Source: Parabacteroides gordonii MS-1 = DSM 23371 (GTDB taxonomy: Bacteria; Bacteroidota; Bacteroidia; Bacteroidales; Tannerellaceae). From it: 64,000 bases of DNA. The translations under genes and the position numbers were made by a program. Below the pieces are notes generated by a model, which worked only from the letters and a program-made list of their open reading frames with translations, had not been told where the DNA came from and made no database searches. The DNA is taken from NCBI RefSeq assembly GCF_000969825.1, contig NZ_KQ033920.1, positions 857,672 to 921,671 of the forward strand, given 5' to 3'. Positions 63,560 through 64,000 of the stretch are shown here, one piece after another (the first letter of the stretch is position 1; every line of letters starts with the position of its first letter).

Positions 63560-64000
63560 TTCAATAATTTTAAGATAATATCCACTACTTGGGACGGGGT
63601 TACTAAATCTGATAATTCCCTACTTTTTTTCCCCATTTGCAACCATTGAGATTCCGGCAAATGAATAAAATGTTCAATGACCCGACGAATAGAGTTTTTA
63701 TTTCCAGGCTTGAACAAATAACCATTTTCTCCGTCTTTTACGAAACAACTGACAGCACCGCAACAATCGGAGGCCAGGATCGGTAAACTGCAGCAAGCAG
63801 CTTCGTGAATAACCAAAGCCCAGGGTTCAAAGATCGACGGCAAGATAAATGCACCGGATTGCAGGAATTCATGTAGTAAATCTTCCTGCGACATAAAATC
63901 CTTAATTTCAACATCTGGAAAATCTTCTTGTCTTACACATTCCGGCCCATTACCGATCAATGTTAATGTCCATCCTTTCCGATCCGGTATGGAACACCAG
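63556..64000 (-). CDS. GT4 family glycosyltransferase, C-terminal part only
   Basis: Open frame running off the right edge, ~147 residues visible. LIGNGPECV, LPSIFEPWALVIHEAACC (E-x7-E) and GENGYLFKPGN are the GT-B C-terminal domain. The 5' part lies outside the window; the locus thus continues to the right. Confidence 0.88.
   Translation of the reverse strand, partial: WCSIPDRKGWTLTLIGNGPECVRQEDFPDVEIKDFMSQEDLLHEFLQSGAFILPSIFEPWALVIHEAACCSLPILASDCCGAVSCFVKDGENGYLFKPGNKNSIRRVIEHFIHLPESQWLQMGKKSRELSDLVTPSQVVDIILKLLK

Noticed and set aside
1-64000. tRNA, rRNA and known riboswitches
   Set aside because: No cloverleaf, rRNA or recognisable riboswitch core was seen in any gap.

Overview
The window looks like a chromosomal segment of a gut Bacteroidales, most likely Parabacteroides or a close relative. 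The reasons are Bacteroidetes-type -7 boxes (TAnnTTTG), a bat aerotolerance operon, a histone H1-like protein, a DUF4248 protein, fimbrillin-like lipoproteins behind invertible promoters, and a Wza/Wzc-type surface-glycan locus. The genus is inferred from gene content only.

Region 1 (1-8.2 kb) is a duplicated surface-protein module, all on the minus strand. Each copy has a large AAA-ATPase/PD-(D/E)XK protein, then a ~256 bp segment bounded by identical 29 bp inverted repeats and carrying one outward Bacteroidetes promoter, then a fimbrillin-like lipoprotein. In both copies the promoter points away from the lipoprotein gene, so both read as OFF. The second copy also carries an N-terminally shortened KilA-N gene coupled to the ATPase.

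Region 2 (8.2-34.9 kb) is mostly housekeeping: a DUF302 protein, H1-like protein, small HTH protein, universal stress protein, PAP2 phosphatase, the operon moxR-DUF58-(DUF4381-like)-batA-batB-batC-batD-batE, a pair of HU-domain proteins (one membrane anchored), rimO, ftsY, nspC, a UvrD/PcrA helicase, a membrane-bound winged-helix regulator, a MalY/PatB-type lyase, a DUF3737 protein, a cyclophilin-like lipoprotein and an AAA_14/DUF4143 ATPase with a 3 x 33 bp repeat in front of it.

Region 3 (35-64 kb) is a surface polysaccharide locus read leftward. It has export and chain-length proteins (Wza, tyrosine kinase Wzc), an ABC flippase, an O-antigen polymerase/ligase-like protein, many glycosyltransferases (GT2, GT4, GT25, GT6, GT10 remnant), two sulfotransferases plus a fragment, a hexapeptide acyltransferase, an SGNH hydrolase-like protein and two SDR epimerases. 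Inside it sits a primase/DnaB/winged-helix trio. Several genes are broken: one GT2 gene has a single in-frame amber codon, and a GT paralogue has a frameshift, an ochre codon and a lost stop.

The least explained signals are: (a) abutting perfect palindromes inside coding sequences at 45.8, 54.7 and 57.0 kb, where two paralogues keep the pairing through at least seven compensatory double changes; (b) a related REP-like inverted repeat at 58.2 kb; (c) two arrays of 22 bp tandem repeats at 8.4 and 54.3 kb; and (d) the twin invertible promoters with identical recombination sites.
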